From the NCBI RefSeq assembly GCF_009389715.1, contig NW_024068224.1, forward strand, positions 62,001 to 126,000: 64,000 nt of DNA, read 5' to 3'. The notes beneath the pieces are model-generated. The model was not told the origin of the DNA, searched no databases, and saw only the letters and a list, made by a program, of their open reading frames with translations. Made by a program: the position numbers and the translations under genes. The DNA comes from Phoenix dactylifera (Eukaryota > Streptophyta > Magnoliopsida > Arecales > Arecaceae). Shown piece by piece: positions 1 through 12,073 of the stretch. Every line of letters begins with the position of its first letter. The first letter of the stretch is position 1.

Positions 1-339
1 AAGAAAAAAGAAAAGAGGTGGTGTGAGCTTTACAGCCTAGTAAAAACCCCCATATTTCTTACACCAACACAATAATATAAGTTTGAAAATAGCAAAAAAT
101 CATTACACACATTATGAAATCGCAATCGACTATTAGCAATGCTCAAATAAATAGAATACATATATACATCAAATATTAATAGAAATTCAACCACTCAAGA
201 GTGACATTAATACAATATTTTATAAATTTTCAATAGTATTTTCAAGCAATTTTTCATTCCATTCCTTTTTAACCTGATTCGAATCCAAAATCAATTATCT
301 TTTCGACTTTGGGCCAAATTTCGATCTCATTTTCCGCCC

Positions 340-625
340 CTGACGAGGCAATCAAGATGTCATATTTTTTTACCCATAATAGGATAATCAATAGTGCCAC
401 ATTTTCAGTCTGTGATGAGACAATCGATGATAATGAGATCAGTCCAAAATTTTTATTCATTCAATCAAGTTTACATCCACATTTTTTTTTATTTTCGGAT
501 TTAAACTAACCACAGTCATGTTTTCTGCTTGTGATGAGACAATCGATAGATGTCACATTTCTAGCCTATGACGGGACAATCAATAAGTGTCATGTTTTTC
601 ATCCATAACAGAGTAATCTATATAA
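340..625. repeat. Degenerate minisatellite
   Basis: Several imperfect copies of a 45-60-bp unit are present. Each centres on a phrase like GATGAGACAATCGAT followed by a TGTCACAT/GTCATGTT phrase and a CCATA or CTATGA phrase. At least five copies can be followed. Similar minisatellites occur inside the large LTR at 61630-62110, which fits this stretch being LTR interior. Confidence 0.55.
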
Positions 626-797
626 CATGGTTAGTTCAGAGCACTACATCCTTTAGTCTAATGGTGCAAATATAACCTATACTCATATATGCATCCATTA
701 TACTATCAATCACAAATACGCAAGATCAAAACATAATTTAATATAGAAACCATCATAGAAGAATTTTTGCATCTTATTTATCTTGATCATTAGTATA

Positions 798-798
<1 letters not shown>

Positions 799-877
<79 letters not shown>
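799..877. repeat. Compound microsatellite (CA)n-(TA)n-(TG)n
   Basis: About 36 bp of CA dinucleotides runs into about 19 bp of TA and then about 24 bp of TG. CA on one side is the reverse complement of TG on the other, so the tract is a near-perfect inverted repeat and could form a cruciform. Length is probably polymorphic. Confidence 0.95.
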
Positions 878-1555
878 ACACAAAATATCTATAAATATAT
901 AGGTAGGTATACACGGATTCTTACCTTTAACCCGACAACCCAAATAAACTAATCACATATCCATATTGCGATCTACGAACCGAAGTGCGCAGAACTCTGC
1001 TTAACATCCTCTTGCCTAAAAGATAGTTCTCATACAAAATCAAATTAACATTACAAATTATCCAAGATAATCGACAACTCAAAATCATCTACTGGTCTAC
1101 TAAAGGGTCCACCATTACGTAATAACTTAGACTATCCACTGACTCCCTTCCACCTAAAAATTCTCTGAATTAACTAGAGGGAGAACACCAAGATAGAGAG
1201 AGAAAAGAGAAAGAAAGAAGCAAGAGAAAGAACAAGAGGAAAGATAAGCTAGAGAGGGGGAGAGAAAAGAAAAGAGAGAACTGTGAGTCTCTCTCTCTCT
1301 TCTTCCCAAAATGGAGGAAACTACCTCGAGCGGCAGCGGTTGCTAGTGGGCTGTGCCTCTTAGTGGCTAGCGACTCACGGTGGTGCCGGCGGCGTGCCAC
1401 ACCTGGTGGCGGCCGGCAAAATCAAAACAAAACAACATGAAACAGGAGAGGCCCTGTTTACCATCAATTCGTTAACTCGCCATCCAGATTCAAGGTGGAG
1501 ATGGTGGCCCAAATATGGGAAAAAGGAAAAGAGGAAGCCTGATAACCATACCTTG

Positions 1556-3642
1556 TGTCACGCCCCGAACCCGGGGCCCGGGGCGCGAGCAGACGCCGCG
1601 CACCTGCAGGGCGGACCCCGCAGGCACGCAAGGCAGATGAATCAGATTCCACATCAATAGCTAAACAAAGATAAATTCCAACTTTCAATTCAAATGTCCA
1701 TATATACATAAGTCAAAAGAAAAAGTCAATATCTACTAGCTAACTACATCATGATCACTCCACCCCGTAATCCCCATAGTCACATATCATCACCTGTAAA
1801 AAATGTAAATAGTAGGAGTGAGCTAACAGCTCAGTAGGCAACATCATGCAATAAAGTCGTCATATAACATGTCATGATGCATATAAAAAGCAGCTAAAAC
1901 TCATGAATCCAAAAATTCACACGACAATCCGTAAACCCGATCCGAGACTCAAAATAACTCCACCGCATGACTACGGCCACATCACCCAGTGGCATGGTTA
2001 CACCGAAGTGCCAATACAACTCTCCGAAGAGCCGCTTCACTGAGCCAACGCACCACTGTGCCGCACCCCCTGGTGCCAAACTCACGCTCCACTGAGCCGC
2101 TCCGAAGAGCAAAACGCACCCCTGTGCCGCCACTATTCTATCACCGGTGGTCGCGGTGTCGGAACTAGTTCCTCAGTACAAGTCGACAGGGCCAACGTAT
2201 CATCCCATTGGCGGGGCCTAGACTATAGTCACGCGGATTTTAAAAATCAATAATCAACTTTCCAAATCAAGTCATGATCATACTCCCAATAGTAAAGTAC
2301 ATAACAGTTTATGAAATTAAATACTTAATTTTAATTCTAATACATAATGCCAATAATAATCATAACATCCATATATGCAAGATACATGTTAAAATTCTAC
2401 TTTAAAGCAATTGGTCACCTACCTGAGTTCGCTCAAAAATCCCTGCCACAGATATCACGAACCCCTGGTTAAACATAAATATTAATTATTTAATTAATTT
2501 AGAAACATAATTTAAACTAATTCCAACCCCTTAAATTCCTAAGTTCAAAGATCCAAGAATGGGTCCCCAAAATCAAGCATAGACCCTAAGAATAAATAGA
2601 CTAAATCCCAAAAATCAGAATCCTTTAACCCAAAACCAATTGTGGCCCAACACAGATTAGGCCCAACTGAACCAAACCAGATTACAGGTCCAGATCAGAT
2701 CTCGGGCCCAAACCAACCCAGCCCACAGATCCAATCAGGCCCAACTCAGCCCAAAAACAGTTTCCTAGCCCAACCCAAACCAGGTCTGATCAGACCATAA
2801 CAAAACCCATTCATGAAATAGGTGGAACCGGTTCACAATATAAACTCGGTTCAAGATCTGGTTCCCAAATAAAGCACGGATTCCAAAGCGAGGAAAAACA
2901 CCCAGGCCGAATAAAGAAGAAGAAGAAGAAGAAGAAGAGAAGAAGAAGAAGAAGAAGAAGAAGAGGGAAAGGAAGAAGGGGGGTGGCTGGTGGCTCCGGT
3001 CGGCCCTCGGCGGCCGACCGTGGCCCTCGGCGGCGGCGCTCGGCCCGCCGCCGTCGGCCATCCCACTGTCACAAGCCGAGCGGAGGAAGAAGAAGAGAAG
3101 AAGGAGAGGAAGAAAGGGAGGAAAGAGAGGGAGACCGGGGCTGGAAGCCCGGCCCCCGTTCACCCACCTCCGGCCGAACTCGTTTCGGCCGGATTGACCC
3201 CGGCCGGCCACCGTCGGCCGGCCGAATTCCATTAAAATTTTTTCAAAAACAGGGGATGAAAATCGGTTGTCATCCCTCTTTTCTCTCCCCTTAAATCCCC
3301 AAAAAAAATAATAAATAGATTGCCTTTCTCACCTCTAGTCGTCGGCGTGGTTCCCCGGCGGCGATGGCGGCTCCGGCGGCCGCAGCGGCTCTCAAGGAAG
3401 GGGAAAGAGAAGGAATGGGGCTCTCAGAGAAGAGAAGGAGAGGGAGAGAGAGAGAGATAGAGAGGGAGAGAGAAGAGGGGAAGAGGGAAGAGGGAAGAGG
3501 GGGGGGGGTGTGCGGAGATCTCGCTGGCCGTTCGGCCGGCGTGGTCTTCGTGGGGAGACCACGAAGAGAAAACTGAAGTCGGCATCCATTGCCGACTTCA
3601 GTTCTTTGGGCCCAATAACGGGCCCAAATTCAGATCCTTACA
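1556..3642 (-). repeat. 3' LTR (element orientation) of the first gypsy element
   Basis: The 2087-bp LTR matches 8671-10749 over its whole length. Compared with that copy it has an extra block of about 20 bp in the GC-rich part near 3010-3035, single-base differences, and length changes in GA repeats. It contains a GA microsatellite (about 2915-2965 and 3425-3510), and a set of three short hairpins at 3546-3628 close to its outer U3 edge. Confidence 0.95.
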
Positions 3643-3689
3643 CTCTAACCAACTAAAAAAAAATTTCGTCCTCGAAATTAAAACATACC

Positions 3690-6600
3690 TCAATCCGAGA
3701 ACAAGGCAGGAAACTTCTCTCTCATCTCCTCTTCCAGCTCCCAAGTAGCTTCTCTCTCACTGTGATTGCTCCACTGCACCTTTACATAAGGAATCGTGCG
3801 CCTCCTCAAAACTTGGTCCTTCCTATCCACTATACGGATAGGCTGCTCAACATAAGAAAGATCTGCGCGGAGCTGCAAAGGTGTCACTTCAATCACATAA
3901 CTGGGATCAGCAATATACCTCCTCAACATAGAGACATGAAAAACAGAATGAACCCCCGATAAGGCAGGTGGAAGTACCAGCTTATAAGCAACAACTTCAA
4001 CTCTCTCAAGAATCTCGAATGGTCCCACATATCTCGGGCTGAGCTTACCCCAAACTCCAAATCGCATTACCCCTTTAGAAGGGGACACTCTGAGAAAAAC
4101 ATGATCTCCGATTTGGAATTTCAGATCCCGCCTCCTGATATCAGCATAACTCTTCTGTCTGCTCTGAGCTGCCCGAAGTCGTTCTCTGATCAGCTGAACC
4201 TTCTCCACTGTCTGCTGAATAATCTCTGGACCCAGAATTTTCCTCTCCCCCACATCATCCCAACAGATAGGTGATCTACACTTTCTACCATACAACGCCT
4301 CATAAGGAGCCATCTGAATACTTGCCTGGTAGCTATTGTTATAAGCAAACTCTACCAACGGCAAATGATGATCCCAAGAACCCCTCATGTCAATAGAACA
4401 GGCTCTCAGCATATCCTCCAGAATCTGAATGGTCCTTTCGGACTGCCCATCTGTCTTTGGATGAAAAGCTGTACTGAAGCTAAGAGTGGTCCCCAAAGCT
4501 TTGTGCAAACTGCCCCAAAAATGAGCCACAAATCGGGAGTCTCTGTCAGACACTATAGATACTGAAACTCCATGCAGCCGCACGATCTGCTCAATGTACA
4601 ACTCTGCAAATCTCTCTAGTGTCATCCCAGTCTTAAATGCTTGGAAATGTGCTGATTTGGTCAATCTGTCTACAATCACCCAGACTGAATCATTACCTCT
4701 GAGGGTACGAGGTAACCCTGACACAAAATCCATAGTAATATGCTCTCACTTCCACTCTGGGATCGGCAGGGGCTGAAGCATACTAGCTGGTCTCTGATGC
4801 TCAATCTTAACTTGCTGACAAGTTAAGCATTGAGATACAAATTGGGCAATCTCTCTCTTCATATTGTTCCACCAGAACACAACTTTCAGATCCCTATACA
4901 TTTTTGTACTACCAGGATGCACTGTATATCCCGTACTGTGAGCCTCCTCCATGATTTCCTTCTTCAGACTAGGATCATCTGGAACACAAACTCTGCTAAT
5001 GAACCTCAATAAGCCATCCTCATGTATATGAAAATCAGGCTGAGATCCAGACTCAACATCTTTCTTGATCTTCTGAAGTCGAGAGTCATCCTCTTGCGCT
5101 GCCTTAATTCTGTCAATGAGTGTAGGCTGGACTCGCAAGTTTGCCAACTTCAAGGTAGCATCCTGCAGATATACCTCTATTTCTGCCCTCCTCAGATCCT
5201 CCAGGATATTTCTCTGAGTAGTAATCAAGGCTGCAACATTTCCTGAAGATTTTCTACTTAGAGCATCTGCTACCACATTTGCCTTCCCAGGGTGATAATG
5301 TATAGATAAATCATAATCCTTCAGTAATTCCAGCCACCTTCTCTGTCTCATGTTCAGCTCCTTCTGAGTGAAAAGATATTTCAGACTTTTGTGATTAGTG
5401 AATACCTGGCATGTCTCTCCATACAAATAATGTCTCCAGATCTTTAAGGCAAACACCACAGCTGCAAGCTCAAGATCATGAGTGGGATAATTCTCTTCAT
5501 AGGGCTTGAGCTATCGGGAGGCATAAGCAATAACTTTTCCATTCTGCATTAGTACACAACCCAAACCCTTCTTGGAAGCATCACTGTAAATGGTAAAATC
5601 AGTACCGGTAACTGGTAAGGTCAGAATAGGTGCTGATACTAGACGGTGTTTTAATTCCGTGAAGCTCTTCTCACACTGATCCGACCATTCAAACTTCACT
5701 CCTTTGCGAGTGAGTCGAGTCAGGGGTCCGGCAATACTAGAGAAGCCCTCCACAAACCTTCTGTAATAACCGGCTAGTCCAAGGAAACTGCGAATCTCAG
5801 ACACATTACTCGGTCTGCTCCAATCAACCACAGCTTCAATCTTCTTTGGGTCAACCATAATTCCATCCTTAGAGATAACATGCCCCAAAAACATCACCCT
5901 GTCCAACCAAAATTCTCATTTCTTTAATTTACCATACAACTGATTCTGCCTCAGAGTCTCCAAAACAATCTTCAAGTGGTGCTCATGCTCTGCCTGACTC
6001 CTTGAATATATCAGAATATCATCAATAAATACTATCACAAATTTATCCAGAAAAGGTTTAAACACTCTGTTCATCAGGTCCATAAATGCTGCTGGTGCAT
6101 TAGTCAAACCAAAAGGCATCACAAGGAACTCATAGTGTCCATACCTGGTACGGAAAGCAGTCTTGGCTATGTCAGACTCCTTTATTCTCAGCTGATGATA
6201 TCCAGATCGAAGATCGATTTTGGAAAATACCTGAGCACCTTGAAGCTGGTCAAATAAATCATCGATCCGGGGTAGAGGGTACCTATTCTTAATAGTCACC
6301 TTATTGATTTCTCGGTAATCAATACACAGTCTCATGCTACCATCTTTCTTCCTTACAAATAATACTGGAGCACCCCAAGGAGAGACACTAGGTCGAATGA
6401 AACCTAGATCCAATAGCTCCTGTAATTGGTCCTTCAGTTTCTTTAGTTCAGCAGGGGCCATTCTATAAGGAGCTTTAGACAAAGGTGCAGTACCAGGGAT
6501 TATATCAATAGCAAACTCGACATCTCTATCAGGAGGTAAGCCAGGCAGATCATCAGGAAAGACATCAGGGTACTCACTGACTACTGGTATATCCTCAATT

Positions 6601-8378
6601 CTCTGTTCAGACTGCTCAGAATCTGCAATTGCGGCCATAAAGATGGGAAACTCCTTTCTAAGAGATCTTATGCCCTACATAGCAGACACTACCTGAGAAG
6701 AGACACCCTAGTCATCACCCATAAAACTGAACTCATCAGTACCCGGAATCCGGAAAGTCACCCTCTTCAGAAAACAGTCTATGGTAGCGTGGTATGCAGC
6801 CAACCAATCCATACCCAGGATTACATCAAAGTCACGTAAATTCATAACAATCAAATTAGCTCTCAAATCTCTACCCTCAACTAGTACTGGACAGAAAATG
6901 CAGATCTGACTAACTGTCATCGTACCCCCAGCTGAAGTACTAATACATAATTCCCTCTCTAAGGAAGAGTAGTGTAAATCGCACTTATGCACATATGAAG
7001 ATGAGATAAAAGAATGCGTAGCACCAGAATCAAATAACACATAAGCATAAGTAGAAGATACCAACAGTGTACCTGTCACTACAGTGTTGGATGCCTGAGC
7101 ATCCTGCTGGGTCAGTGCATAAACTCGTCCCTGGGTACGAGATCCTCCTCCCCTTTACTGCCTGGGGACAGCTGACTAGGTAGCCTGTACTGGAGTGAAG
7201 GAAGTCTGTCGTTGAGGAGCTACAGAAGTCGGTGGCCTCTGCGCGGATCTAGTACGAGGACAACTGGAAATCCTGTGACCTGGCTGACCACACTCGAAAC
7301 AAACTCCAGAAAAAGTCTGAGTCTGAGGGCACTCAGCTATCCGGTGGCCCTGCTGACCACACCTGAAACATGCTCCAATACCAGGTCGTGTCTGACGACA
7401 CTCAACAGCTCTATGTCCAGTCTAGCCACACCTGAAGCACACTCCTGATATCCCCCTGCAATCCGGTGCAGTCCTCCCATATGGAACTCGCTGCCCTGCT
7501 CCTGGACGGAACTGCATAGGTCGGCGCAGATGCCGCTCACCGTCAGAATCAAAGTCCCTGGTCCTCTTCGACTTCCCTTTCTGAGCATCCTGTGTCTCCT
7601 TCCAGATGATCTCCATATTTTTAGCTCTGTCAACTAGGTCATCATAATCAGTCGAGTGAACAGCAGCTAAACCCTGACGCAGGCGAGGCCTCAGTCCTTC
7701 CTCAAATCTACTAATCCTAGATTTAGGGTCTTGGACAAGAGATGGTGCAAAACGGGACAACCGATCAAACTCAGCCTCATAGTCCTCCACAGTCATACTC
7801 CCCTGAGAGAGGCTCAGAAACTCCCTCTCCAGCTCCCTGATACGACTGGAAGGGAAATACTTGGAGTAGAAGGCCATGCGGAATCCCGGCCAGGTCACAG
7901 ATCCTGCATCCTGCATCATGGTCCTCTCTACAGACTCCCACCAATGATGAGCCCGGTCCTGAAGCATATAGGTGGCAAATTTGATCTTCTCCTCCTCAGT
8001 ACAACCCATGGCCCTGAAGGCGTTCTCCATCTCATCTATCCACCATTCGGCCTCTTGGGGATCGGTAGTTCCCTTGAAGGCCGGAGGAGCTAACTTCCTG
8101 AACTCTGCTATACTCCTCCCCTGATCTGAAGAACTAGCAGAGGGAAATAGCTGTTGTGGTCCCCTCTGCTGTCGAACTAACCCAACCACCTCTCTAATCA
8201 GCTCCATCACCTGGGTCGATCCCCCCATCCTACTCTCCTGGCCATGATCTGGTCCATCCAGTACTGTCTGATCAGTCTCGTCCCCCTGGACTCTCTCAGT
8301 CGGATGGGAAGTGGCTGGATCACTCCCGATAGTCTCGATCAGGCGGCGAGGTGCCACACATGCACGGCGGGGCGGCAT
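3690..8378 (-). pseudogene. Gag-pol polyprotein of the first gypsy element, interrupted by eight in-frame stops
   Basis: One continuous reading frame of 1563 codons starts at ATG 8376-8378 and keeps phase to 3690. Visible parts: retrotransposon gag (about 7560-8200); three CCHC knuckles (7398-7439, 7329-7370, 7260-7301); aspartic protease with DSGATHSFIS (about 7005-7040); RT with FIDDILIYS (about 6005-6030); RNase H with [10 protein letters not shown] (about 5560-5600); integrase zinc finger (4790-4930); DDE core with D in MDFVSGLPRT (about 4730), D in SDRDSRF (about 4545) and E in GQSERTIQ (about 4440); C-terminal chromodomain ending TWELEEEMREKFP (about 3700-3850). Stops lie at 7422, 7176, 7155, 6708, 6675, 5916, 5511 and 4746 (lowest base of each). 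None changes the frame. The protein cannot be made whole, so the copy needs help in trans to move. Confidence 0.93.
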
Positions 8379-8646
8379 GCTGATACATACACAAATAACA
8401 CAACATCAGGGTTAAATCCATCCACTGTAAAATCTTCTACCCCACTATCATTTCTTCACATGTGTCCCTATATTCCTAAGTTTTTTTTTTTTTTGAATAA
8501 CACATCATTAGTGTTAGATCCAACCGCCCATAAGATTTTCTACTCCACTCTCATTTCTTCACATGTGTCCCTATATTCCTAAGTTTTTTTTTAATTTATT
8601 ATTATATTTATTATGATTCTGTTATAATGTCCCTAGTGATCTTTAA

Positions 8647-8663
8647 CCTATGCTCTGATACCA
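8647..8663 (-). other. Primer-binding site, initiator Met-tRNA type
   Basis: The minus strand reads TGGTATCAGAGCATAGG starting seven bases inside the 5' LTR edge at 8671. TGGTATCAGAGC is the common plant LTR-element primer site matching the 3' end of initiator Met-tRNA. Its position next to 8671 fixes the element's direction. Confidence 0.9.
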
Positions 8664-8670
8664 ATAAATC

Positions 8671-10749
8671 TGTCACGCCCCGAACCCGGGGCCCGGGGCG
8701 CGAGCAGACGCCGCGCACCTGCAGGGCGGACCCCGCAGGCACGCAAGGCAGATGAATCAGATTCCACATCAATAGCTAAACAAAGATAAATTCCAACTTT
8801 CAATTCAAATGTCCATATATACATAAGTCAAAAGAAAAAGTCAATATCTACTAGCTAACTACATCATGATCACTCCACCCCGTAATCCCCATAGTCACAT
8901 ATCATTACCTGTAAAAAATGTAAATAGTAGGAGTGAGCTAACAGCTCAGTAGGCAACATCATGCAATAAAGTCGTCATATAACATGTCATGATGCATATA
9001 AAAAGCAGCTAAAACTCATGAATCCAAAAATTCACACTACAATCCGTAAACCCGATCCGAGACTCAAAATAACTCCACCGCATGACTACGGCCACATCAC
9101 CTAGTGGCATGGTTACACCGAAGTGCCAATACAACTCTCCGAAGAGCCGCTCCACTGAGCCAACGCACCATTGTGCCGCACCCCTTGGTGCCAAACTCAC
9201 GCTCCACTGAGCCGCTCCGAAAAGCAAAACGCACCCCTGTGCCGCCACTATTCTATCACCGGTGGTCGCGGTGTCGGAACTAGTTCCTCAGTACAAGTCG
9301 ACAGGGCCAACGTATCATCCCATTGGCGGGGCCTAGACTATAGTCACGCGGATTTTAAAAATCAATAATCAACTTTCCAAATCAAGTCATGATCATACTC
9401 CCAATAGTAAAGTACATAACAGTTTATTAAATTAAATACTTAATTTTAATTCTAATACATAATGCCAATAATAATCATAACATCCATATATGCAAGATAC
9501 ATGTTAAAATTCTACTTTAAAGCAATAAGTCACCTACCTGGGTTCGCTCAAAAATTCCTGCCACAGATATCACGAACCCCTGGTTAAACATAAATATTAA
9601 TTATTTAATTAATTTTGAAACATAATTTAAACTAATTCCAACCCCTTAAATTTCTAAGTTCAAAGATCCAAGAATGGGTCCCCAAAATCAAGCATAGACC
9701 CTAAGAATAAATAGACTAAATCCCAAAAATCAGAATCCTTTAACCCAAAACCAATTGTGGCCCAACACAGATTAGGCCCAACTGAACCAAACCAGATTAC
9801 AGGTCCAGATCAGATCTCGGGCCCAAACCAACCCAGCCCACAGATCCAATCAGGCCCAACTCAGCCCAAAAACAGTTTCCTAGCCCAACCCAAACCAGGT
9901 CTGATCAGACCATAACAAAACCCATTCATGAAATAGGTGGAACCGGTTCACAATATAAACCCGGTTCAAGATCTGGTTCCCAAATAAAGCACGGATTCCA
10001 AAGCGAGGAAAAACACCCAGGCCGAATAAAGAAGAAGAAGAAGAAGAAGAAGAGAAGAAGAAGAAGAAGAAGAGGGAAAGGAAAAAGGGGGGGGTGGCTG
10101 GTGGCTCCGGTCGGCCCTCGGCGGCGGCGCTCGGCCCGCCGCCGTCGGCCATCCCACTGTCACAAGCCGAGCGGAGGAAGAAGAAGAGAAGAAGGAGAGG
10201 AAGAAAGGGAGGAAAGAGAGGGAGACCGGGGCTGGAAGCCCGGCCCCCGTTCACCCACCTCCGGCCGAACTCGTTTCGGCCGAATTGACCCCGGCCGGCC
10301 ACCGTCGGCCGGCCGAATTCCATTAAAAATTTTCCAAAAACAGGGGATGAAAACCGGTTGTCATCCCTCTTTTCTCTCCCCTTAAATCTCCAAAAAAAAA
10401 CAATAAATAGATTGCCTTTCTCACCTCTAGTCGTCGGCGTGGTTCCCCGGCGGCGATGGCGGCTCCGGTAGCGGCGGCGGCTCCGGCGGCGGCAGCGGCT
10501 CTCAAGGAAGGGGAAAGAGAAGGAATGGGGCTCTCAGAGAAGAGAAAGAGAGAGAGAGAGAGAGATAGAGAGGGAGAGAGAAGAGGGGAAGAGGGAAGAG
10601 GGAAGAGGGGGGGGGTGTGCGGAGATCCCGCTGGCCGTTCGGCCGGCGTGGTCTTCGTGGGGAGACCACGAAGAGAAAACTGAAGTCGGCATCCATTGCC
10701 GACTTCAGTTCTTTGGGCCCAATAACGGGCCCAAATTCAGATCCTTACA
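8671..10749 (-). repeat. 5' LTR (element orientation) of the first gypsy element
   Basis: The 2079-bp partner of 1556-3642 starts TGTCACGCC and ends CTTACA on the plus strand. It is followed at once by CCTTG, the target duplication. The three hairpins found in the other LTR are repeated here at about 10653-10735. Confidence 0.95.
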
Positions 10750-10754
10750 CCTTG

Positions 10755-11042
10755 CCTCTGAGAGCTCTAACGGCCGGATCGATGGTGAAACATTTGAGAA
10801 ATCCTGATGGAAAATTTGAATTTTTATGGCTCTATTCAAGGATCCTCAAGGTGGATTGCTTGAGAGGGACTTAGGGGTCTGTTTTATTGTTGAAATTGAA
10901 GGTTTAGAAGGGAGGACCAATAGATGGAATCGGCGAGATGGACTCTGGTTAGGAGTCCTCTTCCTTGTTCACATGCAGGCCATATGAGCTCGGCTCAAGA
11001 TGGGCCGGTGAGCCCAATTAATGTGTGGGTCGGGTGCCCACA
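10755..11042 (-). repeat. Probable continuation of the old LTR after the nested insertion
   Basis: This stretch directly follows the target duplication of the inserted element. Near its end it has GGGCC/GAGCCCAATTA and GGTCGGGTGCCCACA, resembling the U3 start of the other LTRs here (TG followed by GGGCCC-type words on the minus strand). The end is placed at CA 11041-11042. This is inference from layout and base composition; no TSD can be tested. Confidence 0.3.
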
Positions 11043-11117
11043 ACTTCTATATATCGCCTTTGAAACTAAATACGGCTTCTTTAATTTCCTCCAAGGTAAA
11101 ACGGGTTGTCAGGCTAC

Positions 11118-12073
11118 TCAGATCCGGCTAAAGTGAGGAGTAGAGACTGACCCAGTCAAACTCAACAGGTGAATCCGGTGGTTTATCAAAAAATCCTTTG
11201 AAGAAGTCAGAGAACATCTTTTTGATACCTTGGGAGTTAGAGACTTTAGTTCTATACCAAACAACTGTAGTAATCCAATTAACCTTTTTGTGATAGGATG
11301 CAATCTTATGGAAGAAAGCGGTGATGCTATTACTTTTCTGCCAACCATCTGATTTTAGCTCTCTGCTTCCAATATATTTCTTCTACTCTCTGAATCCTCT
11401 CTCAGTGGATGAAAGATTTTGCTCTTCTTCTTTGTAATCCAGTTCCTATATCTGTTTAAGAAGGCATTATTTATTGATCCTTGTTGAGGCTTTAACTTTT
11501 GATGCCCATGATTTTAATGCAGTTCCAATCGCCCTAAGTTTTAAAACAAGGTTGATGGCTGCATCCCTCAATTCATCAATGGATGTCCATGCTCTAACAA
11601 CCACATCTTGAATGCTCTTTTGACACAACCAACTTCTGTCGAATCTGAAGATACCTTTGGAGCGATGATGATTGGAAAGAGAGAGTCAGATAGGAGCATG
11701 ATCTGCTGGCATAGATCATCCCGTTCAATAGAAATTAAAAATCTGTCCAATTTAGCCATGATCTGTTCAGGTCTTCGATTGCTCCCCATGAATTCCTCCC
11801 TTTGAGGGGGAGATGAATGAGGCGATCAACTCTAATGAAGGAGATAAAAGCTTTGGATATTTTGAGAGCCCGAGGATTCCCATTCCTTACATGTACCTTA
11901 TAAGTGGCACTGAAATCACCGCCAATAATCCAAGGTCCTTTGAAAGTAACTCTGATTTGCTTGAGATCATAGTTAGTAGGCCCATGCACAACAGTGAAGC
12001 ACCAAGGCTCGTTAAGTATTTTGTCCTTCCATAATACGGTAAAGGAGAACCTTCGGATTTCTCTCCTCAACAT
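11118..12073 (-). mobile_element. Degenerate L1-type LINE fragment, endonuclease region
   Basis: On the minus strand, 11735-12073 encodes FTVVHGP, KGPWIIGGDF and a stretch resembling the apurinic-type endonuclease of plant L1 elements (GDFN with N replaced by S). After a frame change it continues at 11568-11789 with KLDRFLIS, a phrase typical of the endonuclease/RT linker of these elements. The fragment lacks the catalytic part of RT, has at least one frameshift, and shows no poly(A) tail at its 3' side, so it is a dead internal piece. No useful gene is inferred. Confidence 0.7.

Larger units (their letters stand above)
1..1555 (-). repeat. Old Tekay/Del-type LTR remnant, left part (split by a younger element)
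   Basis: No gene is supported here. Near base 20 is a segment reading GTGAGCTTTACAG.CTAGTA. It resembles the GTGAGCTAACAGCTCAGTA block inside the flanking gypsy LTRs, in the same order and orientation. GA-rich and GC-rich stretches (1180-1420) sit where the complete LTRs also have GA/GC-rich stretches. The younger gypsy element is inserted at 1556, and what looks like the rest of this LTR resumes at 10755. The left end is outside the window, so its target duplication cannot be checked. The short open frames here are low-complexity shadows. The assignment rests on similarity seen by eye. Confidence 0.4.
1556..10749 (-). mobile_element. Complete Ty3/gypsy chromovirus (Tekay/Del type) with long LTRs
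   Basis: This 9194-bp element is read on the minus strand. Its LTRs (1556-3642 and 8671-10749) begin TG and end CA in both orientations, and it is flanked by the perfect 5-bp duplication CCTTG (1551-1555 and 10750-10754). The primer-binding site on the minus strand reads TGGTATCAGAGCATAGG (8647-8663), complementary to initiator Met-tRNA as in most plant LTR elements. Domain order is gag, three zinc knuckles, protease, RT, RNase H, integrase, chromodomain. The usual polypurine tract beside 3642 is poor, although the GAGGACGAA block common next to it in plant chromoviruses is present. The LTRs differ by roughly 25-30 substitutions plus small indels by eye. It is not autonomous because of eight stops. 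Confidence 0.95.

Noticed and set aside
2765-3589. Open frames in the GA/GC-rich part of the first LTR (also at 9880-10696)
   Set aside because: They are repeated in both LTRs and translate to Ser/Leu or Arg/Glu runs; this is LTR composition, not a gene.
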